A DNA stretch of 64,000 nucleotides from NCBI RefSeq assembly GCF_000972845.2, contig NC_040027.1, forward strand, positions 11,895,760 to 11,959,759, written 5' to 3'. This stretch comes from Larimichthys crocea. Its lineage: Eukaryota > Chordata > Actinopteri > Sciaenidae. Position 1 is the first letter of the stretch; every line of letters starts with the position of its first letter. The notes under the pieces were generated by a model. That model searched no databases. It saw only the letters and a program-made list of their open reading frames with translations, and was not told the DNA's origin. Both the position numbers and the translations under genes were made by a program. Shown here piece after piece: positions 10,805-22,631 of this stretch.

Positions 10805-13165
10805 CCTGTCTGTGAACTCTGACTCCATCCTCCTCAGGGACGTTGTTGAAGTCCGTGACGAGCACTCGTCCTTCAACTTCTCTGTGAGAACTCTGAACGC
10901 TGCCGTCCATCAGATACACCGCCGCCTTCCCGCCGTCGTCTGCAGAGGACAGAGGGTGTGTGGATGTGAATTATAATTACTTTATGTGTGTGTGTGTGTG
11001 TGTGTGTGTGACAGACAAACACACTCACTGGGTGGTTTGTATGTCCCGTTTTCAGAGGTGCCACCGTGAGGCTGCAGTAACCTCTGCAGGTTCCAGGGGG
11101 CGCTCTGAGCAAAGATGGACGAATCCTCCTCTATGTAGTGTACATGAGGGAGCTTCACTGCCTGGCAGGAACACAGTACAGTATCAGTTAACCCACACCT
11201 TCATCCACCACCACAGGTTCTACTGAAGCAGTTACCAGGTGAAGGACGTCGCTGCTCATCTTGACCAGGAAGCCGTGCAGAGCTCCGGAGTACGTCTGCA
11301 GGATCTCCAGCAGGTAACCTCTCCGGGCTGCTTTGGCCCTCAGTCTCCTGATGGTCCTCTGCACGTGAGACTCGTGCGTTCCCGGACGCAGTATGACGAG
11401 GTACTGACCGGGCATCCGCCACGCTGCCTGCAACACAGAACACAGAGACATAGAAAGTGAATGTACAGGAGAATTTCTGTGCATGGTTGTTCTACGAATT
11501 AACATTAATTTGGATTGATAAAAACAAATTTTGGATTTGAAAGTCCAGTGTGCAGGTTTTCAACCAAATACCTGTTAGGGTATTGAATAAGGAAGACTGG
11601 ATTCAAAGTATCAAAGTTTAAGTTGGATTTATTATTCTTGTACAAGAAGGAGCGTTTAACAGTGCAGCACATAAAAGGGGTTATAGAGAAAAGGCTCCTC
11701 GAGGAGCTCTAACAGTTGGTTCTTATACATTATTTTAAAACGGGCTGTCTAAGAACACCTATCACCTGATACAGATAATATCATAACGGCCTTTTTTGGT
11801 TTTCTGCTCATTATGTTTCTTATGCAAATCATACTCCCCTAGCCTGTCTCTCCTGACCTTGTACTGTTGATTTATAATTATCTCTCCCTGCCAGCCTCAG
11901 TAAATCACAGGCCGAATAAGGGAAGTGCACGAGACATGCAAAAGACAGGATACACAAACACACTATATGAATTAAAACACCTGAACCCCGGTATAATCCT
12001 GATTTCTATAACAATACTCTTCGCCTCACCTTCCCATTTCAAGCATGAAGGAGAAGGAGAAGACCTGATGTAGAGCCAGTGTAAAAACATTGAGGTTCAA
12101 CCATAGACAGTATAAATATGGTAGTTATTCATGACATCACAGTCCCGCTCATAGACATGGATCATAACCTGAGGCCTGTGTGCTCAAACAAGTCACCTAT
12201 AACAGCACATACCTGTCAATCAAAGTGGCCATGCTGTGTATCCTGCATAACTTTAAGCCTTAATATAATCTGAACAGGTGAGTTATGTAATAATTCACCC
12301 TCAGTACAGTTGTCATGAACGGGGAAATTATCTACAGAGACCAAAACTGTTTTTTGTACCAGGCTGTAAACATGTTTATTTCTGCTGTGAAGTTGGACAT
12401 TTGAACATGGGGACTTATGGAGACTGACTCACTTCTGGAGCCAGCCTCAAGTGGACGTTTGAGGAACTGCAGTTTTTGGTACTTGTGTGTTGGCGAATAA
12501 AGGACCTGCTGCCTCTGTAGATATAAAAGGCTCATTCTAACACAACAAGACACAACAACTCTTTATTTTCAGGCGATCATACACTAATAAAAACATAGAT
12601 ATGAATATTATTATATTCCATTTCTGCCAATTAAATCCTCATAAAGATTACACACAGGACCTTTAACCAATCAAAAAATACTGTCCCTTTTGCAAAGTAT
12701 TAAGATTAAAAATAATATGTACCTGCAGACTTGATTGCTTATTATGAGAGGAACCTCCTTTAATTATAAAGAGTGAAATCTAAGACACAAAGGCACAAAC
12801 TCAGGCTGGAGGAAAGTATCCAAGTACATTTACTCAAGTACTTGTGTACATCTGTTACTTTATGTTCATACTCTGCGACATTACAAAGATAAATATGATT
12901 TTTTAGGTATTATTTGTAGGCTTGCGCTGTAAAATTGCTACTTTTACTTGAGTAAAATAATCAGAGTAGCTTCTGACACAATCATAATCACCTTGTTGCA
13001 CCTGAGGAACTCAGCAGCGGGCACGGCTCCGGTTTCAGGTTGAGTCCCGTCCTCACGGATCAGATCCAGGATCATCTCGTCGTCCTCGGGGTAGTCCTGC
13101 GCGCTCACGGTCAGAGATGCGCACAAACACAGCGCCCATCCAATCCAACCACAGGTGCGACGCAT
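7610..13165 (-). CDS. pcsk9: Proprotein convertase subtilisin/kexin type 9 (PCSK9)
   Basis: Secreted, catalytically self-limited proteinase K-like convertase that binds the LDL receptor and sends it to lysosomes, raising plasma cholesterol. Coding exons on the minus strand: 13165-12992, 11427-11236, 11161-11029, 10939-10806, 10673-10532, 10345-10149, 10068-9885, 9803-9633, 9551-9403, 9325-9160, 8053-7887 and 7813-7610. They sum to 2013 bases, 670 residues against 692 in human. A hydrophobic signal peptide is followed by the acidic prosegment start, the autocleavage site IFAQ/SAPWN after residue 141, and catalytic D178, H218 ([10 protein letters not shown]), N309 (AAAGNYRDD) and the serine in SGTSQAAAH (about 378). 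All sit 8 positions before their human counterparts. The furin-sensitive RVHRQ site and ASSDCST, the LDL-receptor contact segment, are kept. The Cys-rich C-terminal domain is complete. The start is the ATG after an in-frame TTG. Confidence 0.97.
8376..8780. repeat. Interspersed repeat in pcsk9 intron 10
   Basis: About 400 bp beginning TCAAATCAGATTTTATTTGT and including CCCTCGGTTCGAGTGAGG. It is repeated closely at 42665-43072 and, for its first part, at 55937-56060. The GGTTCGAGT core resembles a tRNA B box, so a SINE-like origin is possible. No coding capacity is evident. The copies end together after CACGATCCATGAGA. Confidence 0.75.
11541..12662. mobile_element. Composite MITE in pcsk9 intron 1
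   Basis: It begins AAGTCCAGTGTGCAGG and ends CACACAGGACCTTTAA, the same ends as the element at 4326-5169. The interior contains two blocks found elsewhere in the window: one around CTCCTCGAGGAGCTCT (inverted copy at 56800-56960) and one around TGTCATGAACGGGGAAATTA (copies near 20250, 24390, 30545, 30800 and 57175). No open frame of note is present. Confidence 0.6.
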
Positions 13166-13211
13166 TTTCAAACCTCTTGGACTGTCTCCAGGTCAATAAT
13201 CAGGAGAAGTG

Positions 13212-13224
13212 TTTAATCATTAAT
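13212..13224. promoter_or_regulatory. HNF1-like palindrome upstream of pcsk9
   Basis: TTTAATCATTAAT matches 11 of 13 positions of the HNF1 consensus GTTAATNATTAAC. It lies 47 bp upstream of the ATG. Human PCSK9 has an HNF1 site that works with its SRE. The site here is nearer the ATG than in human and borders an AAT-rich run, so chance is possible. Confidence 0.3.
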
Positions 13225-13415
13225 AATAATAATAAAATAAAAAATAAATCCAGCAGTGAGAGGTTTTAAAGTCAGAGTTATCCAGATGTTCTGTGCGCCC
13301 TGCGTGCCCGACGGTCAGATGACGCCTCCAAACATCTATCCTGATTTTAATAATAAAAAAAAAAAATTCAATTGATGCTTATAAATCAAGGCGGGGACTG
13401 CTGACGTCTCCGGGG

Positions 13416-13425
13416 CTCACGCCAC
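13416..13425 (-). promoter_or_regulatory. Sterol regulatory element-like site of pcsk9
   Basis: On the minus strand this reads GTGGCGTGAG, which is TCACGCCAC on the plus strand and fits the SREBP consensus TCACNCCAC. It is 251 bp upstream of the pcsk9 start codon. As I recall it, the human PCSK9 promoter SRE begins GTGGCGTGA. The expected effect is induction by SREBP-2 when cell sterol is low. Confidence 0.55.
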
Positions 13426-13779
13426 CGCTTTTGTATCGAATGATTGTCCTCCGTTAAAAACACCTCTTACTGTGGAGAGTCATGTTTCACGCTCCCCCCT
13501 GAAACACCCTGTAATTACTGCGTGTCAATCAGACACAGAGAGGACTCTTCCTCCCCTGGTTTATCTGTTGATGCTGTTTTAACATGAACAATGTGAGGTA
13601 TGAAAGCAAACAAACTCCTGCTTTATGCAGAGAGGCTGCTCATGTGCGTGTCCATGGCTCTATTTGTCATTTATTTTGATTATGTTGTATTTTTTATAGT
13701 ATTTTTGGTGATTTATCATGAGTTTAATCCTTGTATTTTTTATAGTATTTTTGGTGATTTATCATGAGTTTAATCCCAC

Positions 13780-14160
13780 TGTGGTAAATATGGACAGCCG
13801 TACACGTGTATTTGTTATGATTATATTGTTTAATGTGATATGAAAAGTGCAACAACACAAGAGCAGCAAGTCAGCCCAGCTCGGCGTCTGTCTTTCAGAC
13901 TTTTATTTCACCAACGACTAAAAGTCAGTCCCAGATTTACTCTTGTCCAGCCGCTTCTTCTGTGATCATGAGCCTGGTTACATTGCCCCGACTGCCCGGC
14001 TCCTGTTCTGGCACGACAGCGGCTCCATTCCCCGTGCTCTGAGCTCTCTCACAGTTCGGGTAGCAACAGCAGCTGCATCAAAATGTACTTAATAATAAAG
14101 ATAATAGATTCTTAATGTAAAATTTAAAATCTTTTATTTTATGGTAGAAATGTTTCACAG
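13780..14160. repeat. Dispersed repeat copy upstream of pcsk9
   Basis: Same family as 6560-7060 and 34925-35470, including GTGGTAAATATGGACAGC and CCCAGATTTACTCTTGTC blocks. Confidence 0.6.
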
Positions 14161-14474
14161 TGTTATTTTAAACTGTGCTGAGATGCACACCTGCAAAGTC
14201 TCTAAATCTCTAACTTTCTCTTTGTACCTTTCTGTGTCAGCTGTCATCAAACAAATTATATGAACACTTCACAAACTGTAAATCTGGAACCAAACGAGTA
14301 GTTATTAAGACACATGGGGCACTTAAAGTGGCTACTATTTCACACAAAGTTCAGTTTACTTATCCTGAAGCTGTTACATAATGTCCTTTGTGGCTCTTAG
14401 GAACATCTCGAGGAAGTCCTAATGTCTAATGGGCAGCAGAAACTACCTATAAACAACACTGTCACATATTATCA

Positions 14475-15338
14475 CATTATCTTTATGATAAATGTGTCAG
14501 TAAACAGTTGTTTCTTTTAAAAACATTACAACAGGTGCCATTAAAGGTACGCTGTGAAGTTTTCATCCACTAGGGGCGCCATGGAGGAGTGTCTTTTATG
14601 TGTGGGTCTCTGCACACACACCGCACTACACATCTCTGGTGCCAGTAAGACGCCAACAAACAGAAAAGCAGGAAGGAAACGTACTCGGCACGATTGCTAG
14701 GCTTCGAAAATACACACACTGTGTTTTGGAGAGTAACGACACTTGAATGTCGTCCAAGTGGCAACCTCTCTGCGCCTGTGAAGCGAGGCCAACTGCCAAC
14801 CGGCTGACAAGTTGGCAATGACCAGAGGTCTTTAGAAATTCGTGGGTGATATCATGGATACTACATCCATGTTTTATGCTGTCTATGATGTCGTCATAAC
14901 TTTTTAAGGACAGTTTCCGGTCTTCAAATTACTTGTTTTGCCTAAATATCCCTAAAACACTCAATAAAATTATATAAAATAGATATTTAAATATCTCTTT
15001 TTTATGATGATAAATGTGTCCAGTAAAAACAAAAGTGTGTTGCTTTCTTGTTCTTCTTCGTTCTTTCTTTTAAAACATTACAACAGGTGCCATTAAAGGT
15101 AGCTGTGAAGTTTTCATTCCACTAGGGGCGCCATGGAGGAGTGTTTTTTATGTGTGGGTCTCTGCACACACACCCGCACTACACATCTCTGGTGCCAGTA
15201 AGACGCCAAACAAACAGAAAAGCAGGAAGGAAACGTACTCGGCACGATTGCTAGGCTTCGAAATACACACACTGTGTTTTGGAGAGTAACGAACTTGAAT
15301 GTCATCCAAGTGGCAACCTCTCGCGCCTGTGAAGCGAG
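14475..15338. repeat. Two tandem copies of a repeat unit, second cut by a gap
   Basis: 14475-14790 recurs at 15003-15338 with small indels, and 14780-14990 recurs at 16880-17082. Landmarks are CACTAGGGGCGCCATGGAGG and GGTGATATCATGGATACTAC. No coding exon is seen between pcsk9 and bsnd. Together with the gap at 15339, this looks like unresolved haplotype overlap. Confidence 0.7.
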
Positions 15339-15348
15339 NNNNNNNNNN
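15339..15348. other. Assembly gap (10 N)
   Basis: Ten N bases. The sequence to its right (CTAAATATCCCTAAAACACT) is the same as at 17044, in the middle of an otherwise continuous copy. Confidence 0.99.
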
Positions 15349-16571
15349 CTAAATATCCCTAAAACACTCAATAAAATTATATAAAATAGATATTCCGCAC
15401 CAGATTTTAGGTTTCTCCACCAGCCAAACTGCAAGTTTAGCCAGTTTGTTTACAAGGAACTCATCAGGGCTCATTAAGTTGAAAAGATTTGGGCCTTTGG
15501 GCCTCCTTTGGCAGGGACGGTGTAATGAAGGAGTTGCAATGTGGGAACTGTAGGATTCAGCATTCTTTGGTGCTCGACCCTCTCGACTGGAAGAGTTGTA
15601 GTAGTAAGTAACTTTCTAAGTAAGAAAGTTTGTAGTAAAAAAAAAAAGTCTTAATTTAATAAATGTAGGTCAATGCAGTCTGTACTTAACACACAACACA
15701 CACACAGTCCTTCATGTAGTAAATAGTGCCATCTTCTGGACTACCACGCAACACACATTCAACTTTATTGACACGGACACAAACTGTTGACACATGATCA
15801 GTCACTTCCATTAGAAGACAAGACACATTCAAACAGCATCATGTGGGAGCGATGCCATCATTTGACCAGGTGCAGCGCGGGACAGTGTGACACCGACTCT
15901 TCTGGGTTTGAGGAAGAAGTCTCCTGTTACTCCACTTTTGGTTGCAGAAACCCGGCGGAGCCTCAGCATGCCTAGGATTGAAATAAAAAAAGGATGGAGG
16001 AGGGGAGGGTGGGGACAGAAATAGAAGTCTAGTTCCAGCATTTCGTCCTCATTTTCTCACTTTAATCGAGGGGGGAGGGTTGTGCTGAGCGCGCACGTCT
16101 TTCTATCTCGCAGCTGAGCGCTTCACAGCCTCTTTTTCCACCGGCTGGTCATGATGCTAAGTGAGGCTTGAGTGCTTTAATCAGGGAACATTAATGATCT
16201 TGTTTTAAAGGAGAGAGAGAGGGGGGGGCATTACTCATTCACCGTCTCCGCCTCATGTTTCCAACTAATCTGCCCCTTTTTTCAGTCACAACCTTCACGC
16301 CCACATCTCTGCTTTTTCTCCCCATTCGTCCCTTTCTGCTGCCCATAGTTACTCCATTACATCACCGTTAATTTTCCTGTTAAGATAATAAAATTAGTTC
16401 CACAGTGTATTAGTGCAGATACGTCCTCAACCCCTCAGACACATTACACTGCTGCTGTCGCCATTTCAGCCCACTGATGATGGTCGCTCAGCATCCTGAG
16501 ATACACAGACAGACCGCAGGGAATCATTAATGCCTGAACCAACACCCACTAGTCTGTGGGCTCAAGGAGGA

Positions 16572-16614
<43 letters not shown>

Positions 16615-16885
16615 TGTAACACGTACCCTCTTGGTTGTGCCCCAGCAGGAGTACACACTAGCTTCTCTAGACTTTCCTCCTGTATCTCAGAAGCCAAATT
16701 ACCTAACAAAACACACACTCTCCATTACTGAAATCAGTTCTGCATGACACCACTCATATATTATTATCTCCCACACACCACACACACACACACCCCTCTG
16801 TTATCTACCTTGGGATAGCACTGGCAAGGGCTCCACACAGTCCCGCACACACCATGGTGACGCCGAGTACGCAGATTGGGCGTAG
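15349..16885 (-). pseudogene. Second copy of the bsnd 3' region with a truncated exon 1 (probable haplotig)
   Basis: This block aligns along its length with 17044-18590, small indels throughout. It includes a duplicate AATAAA region near 15763, the GT tract near 16575, and the last part of bsnd exon 1 (about 16806-16875). The exon breaks off in mid-codon, and the sequence then switches to another copy of the 14790-14990 repeat. Like 1-3763 it adjoins a 10-N gap, so an assembly duplicate is likelier than a biological one. Confidence 0.8.
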
Positions 16886-17465
16886 CTGTGCCAACTGCCA
16901 ACCGGCTGACAAGTTGGCAATGACCAGAGGTCTTTAGAAATTCGTGGGTGATATCATGGATACTACATCCATGTTTTATGCTGTCTATGATGTCGTCATA
17001 ACTTTTTAAGGACAGTTTCCGGTCTTCAAATTACTTGTTTTGCCTAAATATCCCTAAAACACTCAATAAAATTATATAAAATAGATATTCCACACCAGAT
17101 TTTAGGTTTTTCCACCAGTCAAACTGCAAGTTTAGCCAGTTTGTTTACAAGGAACTCATCAGGGCATCATTAAGTTGAAAAGATTTGGGCCTTTGGGCCT
17201 CCTTTGGCAGGGACGGTGTAATGAAAGAGTTGCAATGTGGGAACTGTAGGATTCAGCATTCTTTGGTGCTCGACCCGTGCCTCTCAACTGAAAGAGTTGT
17301 AGTACTAGTAAGTAACTTTTTAAGTAAGAAAGTTGTTATAGTAAAAAAAAAGTCTTAATTTAATAAATGTAGGTCAATGCAGTCTGTACTTACACACACA
17401 CGCAAACACACTCCTTCATGTAGTAAATAGTGCCATCTTCTGGAACTACCACGCAACACACATTC

Positions 17466-18481
17466 AACTTTATTGACACGGACACAAACTGTTGACACAT
17501 GATCAGTCACTTCCATTAGAAAGACACACATTCAAACAGCATCATGTGGGAGCGATGCCATCATTTAGACCAGGTGCAGCGCGGGACAGCTGTGACACCG
17601 ACTCTTCTGGGTTTGAGGAAGAAGTCTCCTGTTACTCCACTTTTGGTTGCAGAAACCCGGCGGAGCCTCAGCATGCCTAGGATTGAAATAAAAAAAGGAT
17701 GGAGGAGGGAGGGAGGGAGGGTGGGGACAGAAATAGAAGTCTAGTTCCAGCATTTCGTCCTCATTTTCTCACTTTAATCGAGGGGGGAGGGTTGTGCTGA
17801 GCGCGCACGTCTTTATCTCGCAGCTGAAGCTTCACAGCCTCTTTTTCCACCCGCTGGTCATGATGCTAAGTGAGGCTTGAGTGCTTTAATCAAGGGAACA
17901 TTAATGATCTTTGTTAAAGGAGAGAGAGAGGGGGGGGGCATTACTCATTCACCGTCTCCGCCTTCATGTTTCCAACTAATCTGCCCTTTTTTTCAGTCAC
18001 AACCTTCACGCCACCATCTCTGCTTTTTCTCCCCATTCGTCCGCTTTCTGCTGCCATAGTTACTCCATTACATCACCGTTAATTTTCCTGTTAAGATAAT
18101 AAAATTAGTATCCACAGTGTATTAGTGCAGATACGTCCTCAACCCCTCAGACACATTACACTGCTGCTGTCGCCATTTCAGCCCACTAGATGATGGTCGC
18201 TCAGCATCCTGAGATACACAGACAGACCGCAGGGAATCATTAATGCCTGAACCAACACCCACTAGTCTGTGGGCCATTAGGATAGGATAGTGTGTGTGTT
18301 TGTGTGTGTGTGTGTGTGTATGTGTGTAACACAGTACCTCTTGTGTTGTGCCCCAGCAGGAGTACACACTAGCTTCTCTAGACTTTCCTCCTGTATCTCA
18401 GAAGCCAAAATTACCTAACAAAACACACACTCTCTATTACTGAAATCAGTTCTGCATGACACCACTCACATATTATTATCT

Positions 18482-18527
<46 letters not shown>

Positions 18528-18711
18528 TATCTACCTTGGGATAGCACTGGCAGAGGCTCCACACAGTCCCGACACACACCATGGTGACGCCGAGTACGCA
18601 GATTGTGGCGTAGATGTGCGGTCGCTCCTGAGTCATGACAAAGAGGCCGACTGTCACCACACAAAACCCCGCCGCTATCAACCCGTACCGATACGGTTTC
18701 CCTTCGACCAT
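17466..18711 (-). CDS. bsnd: Barttin, CLC-K chloride channel beta subunit (5' exon certain, rest unresolved)
   Basis: Barttin is the small two-span subunit that carries CLC-K chloride channels to the membrane in kidney and ear epithelia. Exon 1 (18711-18535) encodes 59 residues ending LCQCYPK before a GTAG donor, the same intron place as in human. R8 and G10, sites of human Bartter syndrome changes, are kept. So are C54 and C56, the palmitoylated pair after the second span. Spans are about residues 9-26 and 33-53. The downstream coding exons are not settled. A weak candidate is 18396-18338 (IQEESLEKLVCTPAGAQHKR). Acceptor-like sites precede 18227 and 17676, but frames do not join convincingly, and no PPxY is seen. 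An AATAAA at 17474-17469 gives a likely transcript end. Confidence 0.8.
18485..18521. repeat. CA microsatellite
   Basis: Perfect CA run in the intron just 3' of bsnd exon 1. Other long CA/GT runs in this part are at 16577-16612, 18291-18323, 18855-18871 and 22091-22117. Confidence 0.95.
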
Positions 18712-19867
18712 CGCTGCAACCGTGTTTGTGTGCAACGAGTAGAGATTTGCTCTGTGAGGACTTGAAGGTGAGGGTGGAGAAAGCACAGTTCAGGGTTCCA
18801 CTCTGCTGGTTATTATAGCCTGCAGACAGCCTGGGCAGGGTATAAAATTGCATGTGTGTGTGTGTGTGTGTACCTGATAGGTCACCTTGCCTCAAGCTGC
18901 AAAAAAGGCGACTTGCACCTGAGCTTCTGAACAGCACTGAGTGTGAATGTTTGCTCTGCTCCAACCACAGAGAGCTCCGTAACTATTCACCAAGTCAAGT
19001 TTATAGTAACATCACAACAAAGCACTGACAGTGGACATTCTGACTGGTTAAGGCACTTTGCATTGGAGTGTACAAGTGTAAGGACAAGGACAGAGCGCGG
19101 ATACAAAGAGGAGCTGTGAGGAAAAGTTCTTATCGTGTGTGCGGCCACAGTAGTAGGTCACATAAATTCAAGCAGGCCAATAAAATATCCTAATCGGATT
19201 TCTGCAGGAGGCTCGCAACCAAACTGTTGACATGAACCCCTTAACTTTGTTATAAAAGTTACATAATGCTGCTCTCAAGAAAGGCCCTTAGTGTATGGAG
19301 GACTAAAAGTGCCCAAATTAAATAAATAAACACACACAATAACACAATAATTACTTAAATGTGTCATTAATTAATTAAAATTGGAATTAAATACATAAAC
19401 GTGTTATTAATTCATTAAAATCTGTTGCAGTGCTTCACAATTCTTGAAACAATTATATATGTTTTTTTTTTACATAAAATGAATCGGTATTTTAATGAAT
19501 TAATGACACATTTAAGTAATTATTTAACGGCGTGTTTATTTATTTAATTTTGGCACTTTTAGTCCTCCATATTAATGTAGAGAGAGCGAAGCAGTTTGTA
19601 GTGATCATTTCAATTCCTTTCGCAGTCAATCACAGCACACTCCTCAGTCGACACGGAGGCACAGTCTGTATGAATACGAAGTCTTTAACCAGCTGCGGTC
19701 TCCCCCTGTTTTCTTGGCTTTTTCTCGGGTTCAGGGCGGCTGTCTTTAAGGCACAAACGAAGCCAGCGAGTTCATCCATAGCACCGACTGTTCGCTGAGA
19801 AACCGGAAAGAAAAAAAAAAAAAAGGCACTGACACAAAGAGTAAAGAAGTCCACCAAGAGTGAGAGG

Positions 19868-22631
19868 TTAAAGCTGCTCGCTGTGCTCTTGGCTCTTCAT
19901 CACCGTGTCGTAGGACGGAGGTGGCTCCATAGTCCACGGAGGCGGGGTGGATGGGAGGGAGGGTTCAGGATCCGGTATCCTGCTGACGGAGTCCTCTGAC
20001 ATCTCCCGGCGAATTCGGTCCAACCTCCTAAAAAAAAAAAAAAAGAGTGTGAGAGAGAGAGAGAGCAGAGAGAGATTACTTTCACCGAAACCTCCTCTGT
20101 GCACTTCCACAAACAAGCCACCTGTAACAGCATCCACCAGCCAATCAAAGTGGCCACGCTGTTAATTCTGCAAAACTTTAAGTCTTAATATAATTTGAAC
20201 AGGTGAGTTCTATAAAAGAAAAGAAAAAAATTATAAATCACCCTTTAGTACAGTTGTCATGAACGGGGAAATTAGCTATAGAGACCAAAACTGTTGCATG
20301 TGTGCACTGTGCATGTCTGTATTTGGGGTCTATGTTTGTCTTAATGGAGTGAAAGCATGCATTTCCATCTCTGGGATCAATAAAGTAATTCTTCTTGTTC
20401 TTCTTCTTTCCATTCTTACACTTTAGATCATTTCAATAAATTCCTCTTTAGTCATTTTATAACTCTTCCTGCAGTTCATAGTCTTTCAGCTGCTCCTTAA
20501 ACTCAATCCCTTTTCCAGTAATGCTTTTCAGATCCACCACATCTCCTCCAGGAAATGCATTCTGGTGTTTCCATACGATCACCCTGTGATCCACAAACAT
20601 TTTATCTGTGTGCACGGTCTCTGCATCTGAAAGACAGCCCTGCTTTAAGAAAAACTGCCTGAGTTTCATCAGTATCTGGAGGTAGAAAAACCCTCCATGA
20701 TGGAAACTGTTCTCCTGCCATCTCTTTTTCCTCGGTGCTGGACAATGAGCAGAGCACGTCTTGTTTAGATTTGCAGGCTATCGTAGATTACCTCAGACAA
20801 TGCCAGCGGGGGGAGTCTGTCAGCCACATGCATGTATGGCTGCTGTTTTTCCTCCATACTTCCATAATCAGTCCATAATCAAAAAATCTGTTGCTTTCCA
20901 GTTCTCCGTGTCACAAGTCCAGTTCCCAATGCGCTTCACTGCTCTCTGCCAAACTGTTCGCTATAACTAATGCGTGCTGATGTGTCCAACAGATCTGTTC
21001 AACAACAGGCCGCTTGTCAGCTCACCTCCTCGGATGGTGTGTTCTGGCATTTGTCTGTATGCGTGTTTATTCATTGGAACAACACAAGGGAAGCCTGAAA
21101 AGTTCCTCGCCTCCAGGCTTGGTTTATATATGCAGAAAACAAAGAAAGGGCTTTTCTTAGTTTGTTGTCTTCTTCTCTCCTGATCCAACATTCAGGAGGG
21201 TTTAGAGACCATTTTAAGTTGATAATATCAGTTGGTCAGTCAGTAGATCAAAACTCTTTGGACCAGACAGAAATCTGTAACAATTTGTTACATACATTCG
21301 TGGTTCCCAGAGGATGAATCCTCATAACTTTACTGCAATCATGAAGTCGACTTGTAGTTTAGAGTGAAATATCTCAACAAGTACTGGACAGATTACCACA
21401 AATTATGTCCACATGTTCATGCTCCCCTCAGGATAAAATGTTACATCTCTTTTTTTTAATCTAACGTCATCTTTTGATCAAACACGTTAATATGAGATTA
21501 TAAATATTAACATGCAACACACGGAGCTACTTGCATGGCTTTAGACTCTTCGTCTCGTGGACTCGTTGAGTCCTGAATCGCTTTGTCACGTGTTGAATGT
21601 TGCAGTTAACACATAAGAGGGAAACCGGGTAGACTTTGGTAACGGTTCACCTCATTCTTATAATCGCCTCCCGGTAAAATAACAGCAAACTAAAAAGAGG
21701 CTCGTATCGAGTTCTTGAATTGTGAGAATGTAAAGTTTGTACGGAAACACAGTTTATATTTATGGATTATATTGATGCCAGGACTGTCGACGTGACGGCT
21801 TTTATCTTGTGCTTCTAGAGTGGTTTTACGGACACGTAATGAACTGCTCAAATATCATATTTCTTACAGTGAGTTTGGTGTCATATTTTCCACTGACAGC
21901 GCAGGGAGCTTCAGTTTAATTCAAACTGCTAATATGTTAATTTCTGAACATTTCATCAACGCTATAGAAACATTAGGTAACTGATAAGTATGGTAAGGTT
22001 GTTGGTCGGCTATTGACTGACGGCGGCTGATCAGGTTTATTATCAGCTGATCATATTCAGTTTCTAGCAACAGTAAATGGTCGATCGTAGTGTGTGTGTG
22101 TGTGTGTGTGTGTGTGTTCACCTTTTCTTTACAATCTAAGATAGATGACAAACATTAATGTGATGACTCTTGTCCAATCACATCACTTGGTGTGAACCAA
22201 CTGTTGTATAATATTTAATGACTCACAGTAGCAGAAGAGTCTTTTCCCTCTGAGAGTTCCCGAACCAACGCTCTGTGCTATCCCATGCACATTTTTTAAG
22301 AAAAACAACAAACCCCCCAAAAAATGTGTATATGTTTCTGGTCATGTTCCTCTGTGCATGTGTACCTCTGTATAGCCAGGGCCTGCCGTGGACTGAAGCG
22401 CGTGCCTGTGCGGGGGTGCAACAGGAAGTGTCCGGGCACTGCCACCTGGAGATTCTTCATGGCCATACAGAGTCCAGAGACCAGCATGCCCACGCCACTG
22501 AGGCCCAGGAAAAGCCCGATTGCAAAAAGCGGGGCTGACTGATGGGGTAGGCCAACGCACAGGGCCATGACCCCACCAGCGGTCATCAGAAGCATGCCCA
22601 GACAGAGCAGCATGCCCTGGGGGAGCGGCAT
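19868..22631 (-). CDS. Barttin/TMEM61-like two-span membrane protein A
   Basis: Two exons, 22631-22366 and 20027-19868, join at a phase-2 intron to give 141 residues. The protein has two hydrophobic segments (about residues 7-27 and 34-56) joined by a short loop, then a hydrophilic tail that ends with a proline-rich stretch containing MEPPPSYDT, a PPxY motif that can bind WW domains of NEDD4-type ubiquitin ligases. Size, topology and location between bsnd and dhcr24 match human TMEM61, and the layout resembles barttin. The intron phase, and the tail pattern PPPW-x(2)-EPPP-x-Y, are shared with the next gene at 27351-29128, so the two are tandem duplicates. An in-frame upstream ATG at about 22781 would add 50 residues; I prefer MPLPQGM because the spans start there. 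Function is not known. Confidence 0.8.
20100..20310. repeat. Partial copy of the dispersed TGTCATGAACGGGGAAATTA repeat
   Basis: Related to the blocks at 12160-12480, 24260-24460, 30480-30880 and 57040-57345. It lies in the intron of gene A. It is followed at about 20300-20410 by an L2-like 3' tail ending GGGATCAATAAAGTAATTC. Confidence 0.6.
20457..20790 (-). other. Unrecognised open frame in the intron of gene A
   Basis: On the minus strand an open frame runs from about 20790 to a stop at 20457. The ATG-started part (20669-20457) encodes 70 residues, and the frame is open for about 30 codons before that. The composition looks protein-like: FVDHRVIVWKHQNAFPGGD, then an acidic end YELQEEL. A possible acceptor TTTCAG sits just inside. 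I do not recognise a family. It may be a remnant of a retroelement or a retrocopy, or chance. Confidence 0.3.

Noticed and set aside
17560..17680. Final coding exon of bsnd read as HAEAPPGFCNQKWSN... or MLRLRRVSATKSG...
   Set aside because: Both frames are open after a good acceptor, but the two copies of this region disagree in frame and neither resembles barttin's tail. Left as unresolved.
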